Source of the DNA: Bigelowiella natans CCMP2755 | Lineage: Eukaryota; Cercozoa; Chlorarachniophyceae | DNA: 34,930 bases | Assembly (NCBI GenBank): GCA_000320545.1 | Contig: ADNK01000423.1 | Span: 112,501 to 147,430, forward strand | Direction of reading: 5' to 3' | In this document: one piece after another, positions 1 to 14,272 of the stretch | Position numbering within the stretch: the first letter of the stretch is position 1 | How the letters are laid out: each line of letters begins with the position of its first letter | The notes under the pieces: model-generated | Database searches by the model: none | Seen by the model: only the letters and a program-made list of their open reading frames with translations | What the model was told of the DNA's origin: nothing | Position numbers and translations under genes: made by a program

Positions 1-224
1 ACCTCATGCATGCAGCGCAGCATATTCTACTCTTTGTATCTACTACCTGTCCCTTAAGAGCGTCTCGTAGACTCATATGTGACTCTATCAGTTTATGATG
101 AGCATTGCGCTCTTCCAGCCTGCTTAGAACCTGGGGATGCAAGCAGATTCCACACAGAGGAGTGAGTATGTTTGATATGCAGACCCCGTCATTAACGAAA
201 GAGACGAATGATGAGAGAAAAGGG

Positions 225-267
<43 letters not shown>

Positions 268-397
268 AGAGAGAACGAGAGAACAATATCCAGAACTGTT
301 TCAGTAAATATTGCATACAACTATATGTTCTACGATTATTCTTCCCGATCATATTCACTTGCCCAAGCTTGTTTGTTTCTCTTGAAAGGGGGGCGGG
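1..397. other. 3' flank of the phosphatase gene, no gene seen
   Basis: This stretch lies downstream of the stop codon of the minus-strand phosphatase. It holds a GA/GAGAA purine tract around 220-280. The short plus-strand frames here read through that tract (Arg-Glu repeats) and match nothing I recognise. Confidence 0.5.
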
Positions 398-4316
<3,919 letters not shown>

Positions 4317-4467
4317 AGAGGCCTATGTAGCAAGGCGGGATTCGTTAACCTTGACTGGGTAAATTATTCCCGATGATTACTGTTTGTGCGTCAGTGTAAT
4401 TAAAGTACAGAAATCTACGACAGTATCACGATACGATCACCTCAGGTGAGTGGGCCCATCATTAGTT
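4317..4467. promoter_or_regulatory. Candidate bidirectional promoter, phosphatase / elongase
   Basis: Only 151 bp separate the predicted ATGs of the divergent phosphatase (4316, minus) and elongase (4468, plus). Both 5' UTRs and core promoters must fit here, unless a transcript starts inside the neighbouring gene. I see no clear TATA box or known motif, so the call rests on geometry alone. Confidence 0.5.
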
Positions 4468-5209
4468 ATGGTGTCGGAATCTCCTACTCATCTCGAGAGA
4501 GAGTCTCTCTCCAATGGTACTCTCATCTACGCAGATCTATTATTGGAGCACACAACACTACTACAGGTACTGGGATTTACTTACGGGTATTATTTTACCT
4601 TAATCTCACCACTACTACCCTCCCTTAATTAAATTATGAAATATTTAGTAATTAATAATTTCGGATGAGCTACGTAATTACTGCAGTGTACTTGTAGATC
4701 TAGTACTTGCATCACACTTTGTTCGTGCTTACTACTAGGTACTAGACAAAGGAAGGACAAGGGGGGGGGGGAGGAGGTGGAGAAGGAAAAGAAAAGAGTA
4801 TCTTTAATTTGCCCCACTTCTCCCAGCCTTAACGGTTGTGAAACTCAACGTCTCAATATCTAATATAAAATGTCTCCTGTTCTCTTACCACTGCTCAGCA
4901 AACGACGTGTTGCAACGTGCATTCATTGACAAACATTGAAGATAATTCAAAATTCTGGATATCCTTCAACAAGAATAGAGAAAGAAAAGTTGCGAGAAAG
5001 CATGGTCGTCGAGTGTATGAAAAATAAGGATACAGCAGTGTTCGCAAGAAAGCATGCTCGAATAATAATAAAGAGATACTACGGATGATGATGTATTCAA
5101 AATAAGTTATGATTTAGTAATCACATCATCCTATATCCTTAATATTACTTTCTAATTGGTTTCAGCAGGTCGTGAAGGGGCCGCTGAGTTCATTTTCTTC
5201 ATCGTCATT

Positions 5210-5244
<35 letters not shown>

Positions 5245-7493
5245 TCGAATGGGAGAGGGATGCTAAGGGCTTTTATGATCGTCATTTCATCGTGCTCTTT
5301 GTGGCTGCATTGATGTACTATCCTGTTATTCTTGGGATAAAATACTTGATGAGAAACCGGAAGGCATTCGACCTAGGAGGCGCAAAATCGAGGGCAATGG
5401 TAGTAATAGCGATGATGGCGAAAAATAGTTAAAAAAAAAATAAGAACAACCAAAGTAAAATAAGAAATGCGCCGTAATATGCAATTTTGCTTGTATGAAG
5501 GTACTAAAAGTGACGGCAACAATGACATAGCAAATATGACGTATTTATCTTTCTTTTCCTTTCCTGTATCGTCTGAGAATAGTCTCCTACTACAACATAC
5601 ATGATGACAGGTAAATTGGATTTTTTGGTGGGAAGCTAGTCTTGCAGCTTTCTCGTTTGTTGCAGCTACTCAAGTGGTGATTCTATTTGTGTAGCAGCAT
5701 TAGGGGGGACTTACTTGCTGGGGAAGGAAAGAGGGTTGAGTGTCTGATCGATTTTTTGTTATCTAATTTAAATAAATCATCATAAATCATCGTTAACCCT
5801 TACTACCTCTCTGTTTACCGAGGATATAGACGCTTAGAGACTACGTACGTATACTTTGTATTATCATCATCTTAAGGTGCCACTAGCATTGGAACCACTC
5901 TATGAGCAGGTTGAACGATATATTGATATAACAATATACATCATTATACGACGAAGTAATAGTAGCATGAACAAAATACACACACACACACACACACACA
6001 AACATATATCACATGCATAAGTAGCTGCGTGTATTATTATTACACCGTAATTAATTGTCAAGGGTTTGAGCTGGTCTGAGAGTATCTGCAAGCTCAGAAC
6101 ACATGACGACCCTCGTGCATTTTGGATGTTCCTCTTCAATCTTTCAAAGGTACTAAGTAAGTACTAGCAGGCAGCAGGCCATTCTTCTTGCTCCTTTCTC
6201 CTGCTCAACCATTATCGGAGAGATATTTAAATGTTAAAAATTTAGATTTCTTCTCATTTTCACACAACACCGCCATCAGCTAGAAAACTTCTCATCTTCT
6301 TTGTTGTCGCTTTTGTTGTCGCTTTTGTGTGACTTTCCTTCAGGTTTTCGAATTTGGAGATACGGTTTTGGTAGTTTTGAGAAAGAAAAAACTAATTATG
6401 TTGCAGGTGATGGTAGTGTATGAATTATTTATTGTAATTGAAGAAGAAGCAAAAGAAGAACAAGAAGAAAAAGAACACGAAGAAGAAGAAATTCTTTCAA
6501 GCTGAAATGTTGTCTGTGTTATTATCCTTGGGTGCTGCTGCTGCTGCTGCCCATTGCACTCATAAGCATTACTGAAAATAACGGGGGATAATTATAGTAG
6601 GAGTAGTAGTATACGACTAGTTTTTAACCAAACACTGCATGCTTATCTAATATACCCATGATATCTTCTCTCACGGAACATATAATTATTTCCCACGGTT
6701 GTAGTCACTAATGATGTTAAAAAAGCGAATGAAAGAATCCTTCTGCTGCTACTACTATTACTACTCTGCTACTGCTGCTACTACTGCTACTATAACTGCT
6801 ACTACTCACTACAATTACTACGACTACTACACTATCAGCATTACCACCACCTTGCGACGATGATCTACTGCTGGTATGCTACTGTTATCACTTACAGGTA
6901 CTACCACTTCTACTGCTTGCTGGTACTACTACCACCTTTAAGTGTCTATTCCTACGTTGTCAATAATAAACTATGGCTACTTCCCTCTCCACCACCACCA
7001 CAACCACCATCACCACCAATAGTTGTTGTATGTGTTGCACTATAAACTTCCAATTTTGCTACATCTTTTCTCTAAAATACCTGGGTTACTTTATGAACTT
7101 TATGATCATCATAGAGAATTTTATTTGAAAATATAATATAATGATCATCAGTACTCAGCGACGACTACCAAAAATTAGAGGCTACTGGATCTCTCACTGC
7201 GTCATCTTATTTTCAATTATTTGCTATAAATCATGACTTATTATACCAGACTCAACAACACGAATCCTTACTTTGCGGGGATGAATCTCGTTGTTCATAG
7301 CATCATGTATACTTGGTAATCAAACACCGTCTGGCTGTGTGTTTTTAAGAGAAAGAGACAAAATGAAAGGGAGGAGGAAAAGAAGAAGAAGAAGAACAAC
7401 AACAACAGTTGTATGTTGAGATTCTACAGATATGCAACAGCTACTGTCGTCTAACTTTTGCTTACAGTGCTTCCTTCTTTAAACTTATGCGCG

Positions 7494-7524
<31 letters not shown>

Positions 7525-8181
7525 ATAAACACGGTGAGGAAAGTAAAGAGGAAGAGAGAGAACACGTACATAAGGAAAATGATTTTTGTTTTTTCTTCCC
7601 CTCTTTTTTGCCTACGTTGTCATGTTCGTTGTCGTCGTCGTGATACAGGTATGCAGCCACTCGTACAGGATGGAAATCACCTCGTGTTGTCATGATTTTT
7701 ATCACACTAATTCAACTAAGTAATAGTAGTAGTAGTAGTAGTAGTAATATTGCATAACGTTCAAAATGTTGAGCACACAATGTTTAGTTGGAGGGAATAG
7801 TAATATTGCATAACGTTCAAAATGTTGAGCACACAATGTTTAGTTGGAGGGAAACATTAAATTAAAATTATATTTATGTTCAAAAAATAGAATTATATAC
7901 GTGAATAGGCACGTAGAGAGATACAAAATACATAAATAGCGATGGTGACAAGTAACCTAATGAATCATAATTCGTACCAAAAATGATTTACCTAGTACAA
8001 ATGGTTGGAGGAATAATATTTGTCTTCATCTCAATCTTCGGTAAAAATTCACTCATAATTGCAACGAGTTTCTTTGGAATTACTAAGTGCACGTATGATG
8101 TATATACGGCTATGCGAAATTGAGGAACTACTCAAAAAAGTTCATCGTTTTTGGGTGGAAAAGTAATCCAAAATATATTGT

Positions 8182-8239
<58 letters not shown>

Positions 8240-8813
8240 CTTTCTGTTCTCTCCCTCTGTCTCTCTCTGTTCTCTCTCCCCCTCCCTACCCCCATCATTA
8301 CATCTCATTTTATTTACTTCCCTGCTCTGTTCTGCTGGTTTTTCCCTTGTGTAGGAGAGCATGAGTCATGTGGGATGTGGTTGAAAAGAGAACCGTATGG
8401 CCTAATCGCATGCGTATTCATGTAATAATAAGCTAGAAAGCATGTATACTTTATGCTCCTCCTCGTCTACTGCTGTATCATCATATACTGAAATTAATGG
8501 GGGGGGGTTACTCCGCCTCTTCTAACCTACAAACCTCTCGTTCTTACTGGAGAGGGAGGAAGGGAGATAGGGAGAGAGAGAAAGCAGGGATTGGGGGTAA
8601 GTCCTTCTGATTGTTTGGCCCTCCATTTTTTTGAATTTTTGCTGCAGCAGAATAATGTCTAAAATCTTCTTGATACGATATTAATTTGTCATATACACGT
8701 TATCGTGCATATGTATATACAGGTATGCTTCGTTCCTCGTGCTATTTACCGAACTCTTTGTAAATAATTACATTCTCAAGAAGAAGAAAACATTGAAAGA
8801 CAAGACTGCCTGA
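4468..8813 (+). CDS. ELO-family fatty acid elongase (3-ketoacyl-CoA synthase), 12 exons
   Basis: Condensing enzyme of the endoplasmic reticulum: joins malonyl-CoA to a fatty acyl-CoA in the first step of very-long-chain or polyunsaturated chain elongation. Exons: 4468-4566, 5166-5399, 5611-5676, 5877-5909, 6063-6149, 6344-6406, 6839-6897, 7250-7315, 7649-7719, 7996-8040, 8355-8421, 8723-8813. Phases all agree, giving 326 residues and a TGA stop. ELO hallmarks in order: RNRKAFDL before the first conserved block, FEFGDTVLVVLRKKK (about 175-189), the histidine box as QHYHH (194-198), MNLVVHSIMYTWY (225-237), IQMVGG, and YASFLVLF near the end. The C-terminus KDKTA fits a KxKxx ER-retrieval signal. 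The first histidine of the usual HxxHH box is Gln, a variant I recall from some algal PUFA elongases. The first exon (33 codons) is the least certain. The second exon begins with a (TCA)n tract read as poly-Ser; a later acceptor just before Arg-Asp-Ala-Lys would leave the tract in the intron. Confidence 0.9.
5207..5243. repeat. (TCA)n microsatellite, possibly coding poly-Ser
   Basis: About a dozen TCA/ATC units just upstream of the conserved part of the second elongase exon. Depending on the acceptor used, this encodes a serine run or is the pyrimidine-rich end of the intron. Confidence 0.85.
7742..7853. repeat. Perfect 56-bp tandem duplication in elongase intron
   Basis: Two copies, 7742-7797 and 7798-7853, appear identical over 56 bp, implying a very recent duplication. 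They lie in the intron between exons 7649-7719 and 7996-8040, directly after an (AGT)n tract. Confidence 0.95.
8184..8239. repeat. (CT)n(GT)n compound microsatellite in elongase intron
   Basis: A CT run is followed immediately by a GT run inside the intron before exon 8355-8421. A CT-rich stretch continues toward the acceptor and may serve as its pyrimidine tract. Confidence 0.95.
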
Positions 8814-10122
8814 GCTGAGCTATTTCAGAAAAATCTATTTACTTGTTCTGCTTGCTCGAGAACACACATTGCACCCAATGCTAGCATGCAATGTGCGCCT
8901 CGGCGCGCCACTACTTGTAGCATGCGCTATTTCTTTGAGCATCGTAGCTTTTGCCTCGTCGTACGCGAGTTTGGCTAGCATTCCACCGTTAAGTTTTCGA
9001 GTTAATGCGGGCGTCGTCGCAGTCTCATGAATCATGTGCAATTGCATGAATACAATTCATCAGGCCATGCTGCAGCACTAGAGCGGGACTTCCAGAACCA
9101 TGGCTGTCTGCGCGGCCCCGCGGATGACTCAATCCATTCCAGCATTCAACATTCTCTGCGCGATCCCATTCTAGCATTTAAACTGAGACGCTCTGTCACG
9201 CTCAATCCTTTGTTTGTCACAGCTTGCAATTGGACTCTTGCGCAAGCCTGCGCTGTCAGCACATGCATGTGGAAGTTCGAAGAACTTTTGAGAACATTCG
9301 AGAAGCTCCTTCGGAAAGCTCGAAAAAACTCCTTTTGGGTTCCGCCGGAACCGAATGCGTGTGCATGCAACACAAGTTGTGTTGAGAATCAACACAGAAT
9401 TCAAAACTAGAAAAGAACAACAAGTTGCCAGGTGACCTTTCTGTGTGCATCAAACATTGACAGTCGACACCACGCACACACAAACAAAAACGTTTTTCAT
9501 TGCAAGTGTCCACAATGTGCTTCACAATGACAGCAGCAAGAATGGAGAAAGAAAAACTACTGACTGCAAGTCATCTGGCATGTTAGCTAGTCATCACCAA
9601 ATCATTCAGCGGACTGACGACTCAGTCAAACAAGAAACTGACTGACTCTCACCATGCTAGCATGACTAGCTGCAGCTAGACGCGTTCCACACGTGCTAGC
9701 GTGACATTGCACATGCTGTCGATCACCAGCTAGCTAGCCAGCATGAAATCGGTCACACATGCTAGCACAGCTCTAGAGCTGCAGAAATGACAAACTAATG
9801 CAACGTGACATCTAGACATTGATAGCAATGTACGTGTAGAGTCAAGGTCATGCTAGCATGCGCGGCACTACGTACGCACGACGCATTTACCTACTAAAAA
9901 TGACACTAAGGTGTGTAGCTGGGTGCACGTCTGACGTCTTCACTTAGCTTGAGTGCGAGCTAGCTCTAGCAACGTAGTAAGGACACACAGTGCGCAGCAG
10001 GTGTGCATGGTGGCACATCAAACAAATTCACATGTATTACTGGGATGTAGTGCGACCATTTGGTTATTTAGCAAAAGGGGCAACATAATAATAATCATGC
10101 ATCCTTTTCTGGCTAATGAGTA
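8814..10122. other. Intergenic region between convergent genes, palindrome-rich
   Basis: This is 1.3 kb between the 3' ends of the elongase (plus) and eIF2 gamma (minus). From about 8870 to 9960 it is noticeably richer in GC and in the words GCTAGC, CATGC and GTCACA than the AT-rich surroundings. It includes CATGCTAGCATG at 9653-9664 and 9849-9860 and a near copy at 8878-8888. Short open frames exist on both strands (for example 8835-9047 minus), but none resembles a known protein and none shows exon structure. Confidence 0.6.
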
Positions 10123-11544
10123 TCATTTTTTGGATCTTTTCCCACTGCTACTGCCTATGGGCCGTCCTCTGCGAATCGTACCCCAGCCTATCAATCTCCA
10201 ATGCTTATCTACACGTCGACTAATAGCTATCTTCTCTCCCTCTGTGCTGCAAACAGGAGCTGTGAGTTTAACTTTAGCGAGATCGTCTTTTAAAGCGTGG
10301 ATTTGAGCTCCAGTTGAACTTGATCCAATGTTCAACATGACAATTTCCCCTTTAGAAAGCTTTTTGATCTTGGTCGCCTTTTTCTTTGCCCTCTCCTCGC
10401 TCTTAACCCCAAGTAACCTTCGCAGAAGGAAATAACTGATCTCTAACTCGGTAAATATCTGCGGTAGAGTACCTACAGCCCCTAACACCTGGCCTACGAG
10501 ACGATCTGCTCTTGTCAGAGTAGGGTCGATCTTTGTACCAACACCGATGAGCCCCCCCGGCACCGCAAACTTAAGTGCATTTTTCTCCGTGTATAGACCC
10601 ATCACTCTTGAGAAAATTGGAATACATTTCATTTTGCCATCCTTATCTTTCGTGATAATTCCAGGACGGACTTCTATTTCGTCCCCAACTTTTAGAACAC
10701 CCCTCAGAATGCTCCCCCCGGCGACCCCTCCCTTCAAATTTTTCACCTCTTCACCAGGCTTGTTTACATCGAAAGATCTAATGACAATCAACTTTGGAGG
10801 GGACGTGAAGTCTCGCACAGGGATTGGAATCTTTTTGCATATGTATTCGAGAACAACGTCAATATTATGCTTCATTTGCGCCGAGATGGGAATAATAGGA
10901 GAGCCATCTGCAACAGTTCCTTTCACGAAATCTTTTATCTCTTCATACTGCGAAGCAGCGTCTTTCTCTTTCACAAGGTCGATCTTATTCTGAAGAATCA
11001 GAATATTTCTCAATTTCATCAATTCGACAGCAGCCAAGTGCTCTGATGTTTGAGGCTGTGGACAGGGCTCGTTACCAGCAACCAACAGCAGCGCAGCGTC
11101 CATAACAGCTGCACCGTTCAGCATGGTGGCCATAAGAATATCATGCCCTGGACAGTCGACGAAAGAAACGTGTCGTTCCAAGACAAGGGGTTTTCCATCG
11201 TGGGTAAGGCCCTCATCTTGCGAACCGCTTCCAAAGGCGTAGTATCCTCCAGGCCCAGGTTGGCCGGTACAGGAGTAAATTTTGGCATTAGCATAACCCA
11301 ACTTGATTGTGATATTCCGCACCAGTTCATTCTTGAAACGAACGGTGCTAAGCCCCGAGATCGCGCGAACGACGGTGGATTTCCCATGCGCCACATGCCC
11401 AATTGTCCCTAACCAGAGTTGAATCGTTCAAACATTGTTTTTAACAATTTCATTTTAATAAGAAGAACCTATGTTAATTGTAGCCTGACGACTCATAATC
11501 ACGGGGTGTAACGGATGCAGCTTCTTCACATCGAAGTCTTTCAT
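10123..11544 (-). CDS. EIF2S3: Translation initiation factor 2, gamma subunit (eIF2 gamma)
   Basis: GTPase subunit of eIF2, which carries initiator Met-tRNA to the 40S ribosome. Two exons, 11544-11469 and 11408-10123, are split by a 60-bp GT-AG intron right after SRQATINI; the joined protein has 453 residues. GTPase motifs: G1 VAHGKST (31-37), [14 protein letters not shown] with the switch-1 region, G3 DCPGH (110-114), G4 NKID (166-169), G5 SAQ (201-203). The second and third beta-barrel domains follow, with [16 protein letters not shown] and the C-terminal [13 protein letters not shown] intact. The start is uncertain: I take the Met before [11 protein letters not shown], but an acceptor-like TAG at 11582-11584 leaves room for a short upstream exon. 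Oddity: the insert after AKIY, which carries zinc-knuckle cysteines in many orthologues, keeps a single Cys (about 72) and is Gly-rich instead. Confidence 0.97.
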
Positions 11545-14272
11545 GAAAGCTTCATGGTCTGAAAGACCGTCTCCTTTAACCCTACAACATGTAATGTAAA
11601 TTAATCTGCATCTCAAACATGTGGGATTTTCAGAATCTCTCAACCGTCAAACAATGCTCAGGCAGGAAATGAATCTGGAAAAAGATTGCGCTGTGGGAAC
11701 GTAATATCTCAGTTTGGAAGAGGTGTTGAAATTTCTTATTCTTAAAATGATGTGAGGTCGTCATGTTCATGAAGAGATCTTCACATTAAGAGACGACAAA
11801 GCACGATCATTACTGTTCCTCATTTCGTGAAGAACTATGAGCAAATAAAAATTTATCCTTTACTCATTGTTTTGATACTGCATCAATTCCAGGGCAAAAT
11901 TAAAAACTCTTTTTAAAAAAAAGCAAGAAGGCATAGGGTGGGGTGGATGCTAGGCCCACTCTTTGTCAGTCATAGTTCGGGGTTTGTGCTCCATTCAGCC
12001 ATCAGTAGAAGCAACATCTTCACTTTGTTCTTGCAATATGAGTTAGTATTAACTGAATATTCTCTGTCTTATGAGAAGATTCAAGGGTAATTTTCCATTG
12101 CATGTTCTCGGTGATCATTTACTAACTCTGAAAGCAGTTCCGCCAAGAACGCCCCGTGACATTCTCAGACTCAAGATGCAGGTTCTTGTTCCCTGACGCT
12201 TGTGCACTATCGCTTATTACGACTAAATTGCAACATTTCAGTAAATTTATCAACTAATTAGGTCCTAATCTCAGCTCTCATGCGAGTAGTTGTGCTCCTT
12301 CGATTGTGAAATTAATGACACCTTTCTTGCGTGAATTCTCAAAATTACCTGCAATTGCTGGTGATTTTTGAAACATCTAAAAATCGCCGCCAGGCCCGGT
12401 GTTAGAATTTCCCCGTGAATGTTTCGGTGGAATTTTCTCTGAAAACATCATTGATTCGAGCAGCACAGGCAGCAACCCAGTCGTTTCCGCACACACTGTT
12501 TCAAAGGGGGACTTTGCCGTCCTCTAGCATGAATGTTTTGTCGCAAGGATGGAAAAACCAAGGGCAGCCCGCCCCTGCCTCCACACAGCCAGAATGCCAA
12601 TTTTTCAAACCCAGTCAGTCAACAAGCAGCAGTCTAGCAGTCCTCACCAAAGCTAGTTCGAGGCACTGCGTTTCGTGCTTTGCAAACGTCATGAAACACT
12701 TCAGAGATGTGGTTCTTCATCATTTGTTTGTTTGCTTGCTTGAGCTGTCATCCTTTCAACCGCCACTTGATTGCTGGAACGAAAGTTGCGAAGTCTTCTT
12801 CGTTTCAGAATCAGAATCTGTCAACCTCATTCTCAAGAAACTCAGGCGAGAAGAAGTTTCAATCAAGCAGTGCGGATGATGCCAAAACACTGACCAACGT
12901 GGAGGTCATTGAGGAAGGAGGCGAAGAAGCCAACGCACAGCTCCAGTGCTGGAGTGCTGGAGTGGCAGAAGTGGACGTGGCAGAAGTGATTCCAGTGAGG
13001 GAAGGAACAATGCAGAAAGTTCGTGGTCACGATGCTGGAATGGTTGACAGGGGAGGGTAGAGGGGCGGGCAGTTCCAAGTCCGCACTGACAGCACTGCTC
13101 CAGCAACGCGGCTCCTTTTGGCCTTCCCAACCATCGTGGTGTGAACTTCGAAGTCAGGTTTTGCTTTGTTCACACTTTGGTGCGGGCTGCGGGTCCCAAT
13201 CATCGTGAGAACTGGAGAATGCGACTCTGTCAGCCTGACCCTCCGCCTCCAAACCATTCCACTGGAACGTTGGAACTTCGCCCTCGTTCACTTGCTCGTT
13301 CACTCACGTTTGTTGCTTGCACGTTCACCACTTTGGTGCTTTGGTGCGCACCAGCGCCAGAGCGTGCATGCGGGCAAGTCAAGCACACCCAGATGCGCAT
13401 TGCCTCGCGTCTCTGGATCTGATCTGACCAGCGTTTCCTTCACGTGCGATCCGGATCGTCACTCTGGCTGGCCAAATCGTGCTAGCGTGCCCTGACGCAC
13501 CAGCCCAGCAGCGCACACCAAGCGCAACTTTGCAGGCCAACTGTCTCAGCGCTAGCTCGTGCCTTCTAGCCTGGCTAGCTGGCGGGCTGCTGTGGGCTAG
13601 CGGGTGTGAAACGAACCGCCACGCCAGCACATGTCCCTCACTTTTTCTTCAATTGCTCTGGTGCTCCTCTTCTGCCAGTCTGGTCTGTTCTCATTGTTCA
13701 CAGAGGATCGAGGAGGACGTGGGTGAGTCAGCACACACGCTGGCACGACTGGACGACGACGATCCTTTCGAATCAAGCACTGGAACCGCTTCGCTCGTTC
13801 GCTGGTCACACTGGCATGATGTTGCTGTGTCTGTTGTTGGCTAGCTAGCTAGCTGGTTCGTTCATCGCATTCATTGGGCTCGATCGTCACGAAGTGCACT
13901 TGCTGGCTTTTTCAATCTCAGTCTGGCGCACGTTGCGCTCACGCTTGTTGATGCAATGTGGCGGACAAGCCAGCGCTGGAGCGAGAAACGTGCACGTCAC
14001 ACGTCACATGGATCATGATGGCGACACTGGAGGCTTCACATCACATGCCACAGTGTGAGCGATGACTCATGATCGATGGCACACTCGTGATGACGACACA
14101 CCTAGCAAGACATGCATTGATGTTGCGTTGCGTTGCATTGCGCACGTCATGCTCATGCATCTAATGCACGTGGACAAAGCATTGAAATGTCTAATTTGTT
14201 CAGGCCCACAAATCAAATCTAGATGCACGGACAGATCAGTGGAAACGATGGAATTCATTGGGCGCATTTGCA
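11545..14272. other. Region without a recognised gene, partly GC-rich
   Basis: About 2.7 kb between the start of eIF2 gamma and the 3' end of the FHA gene, both on the minus strand, so it should hold the eIF2 gamma promoter (near 11545-11900) and the FHA-gene 3' UTR (left of 14273). From about 12370 the DNA is richer in GC and in GCTAGC, CAGC and CACGTG-like words. The longest open frame, 12415-12879 plus (154 codons), is Ser/Cys-rich with no domain I recognise. It may be an unannotated exon or chance. Confidence 0.5.

Noticed and set aside
5900-6139. 79-codon minus-strand frame
   Set aside because: Runs through an (AC)n repeat and overlaps two well-supported elongase exons on the other strand.
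8835-9047. 70-codon minus-strand frame (MQLHMIHETATTPALTRK...)
   Set aside because: No family resemblance and no flanking exons. It lies in the palindrome-rich island.
12415-12879. 154-codon open frame on the plus strand
   Set aside because: Ser/Cys-rich with no recognisable domain, and overlapping frames of similar length exist. It lies in a GC-rich island where chance open frames are longer, so it is not called as a gene.
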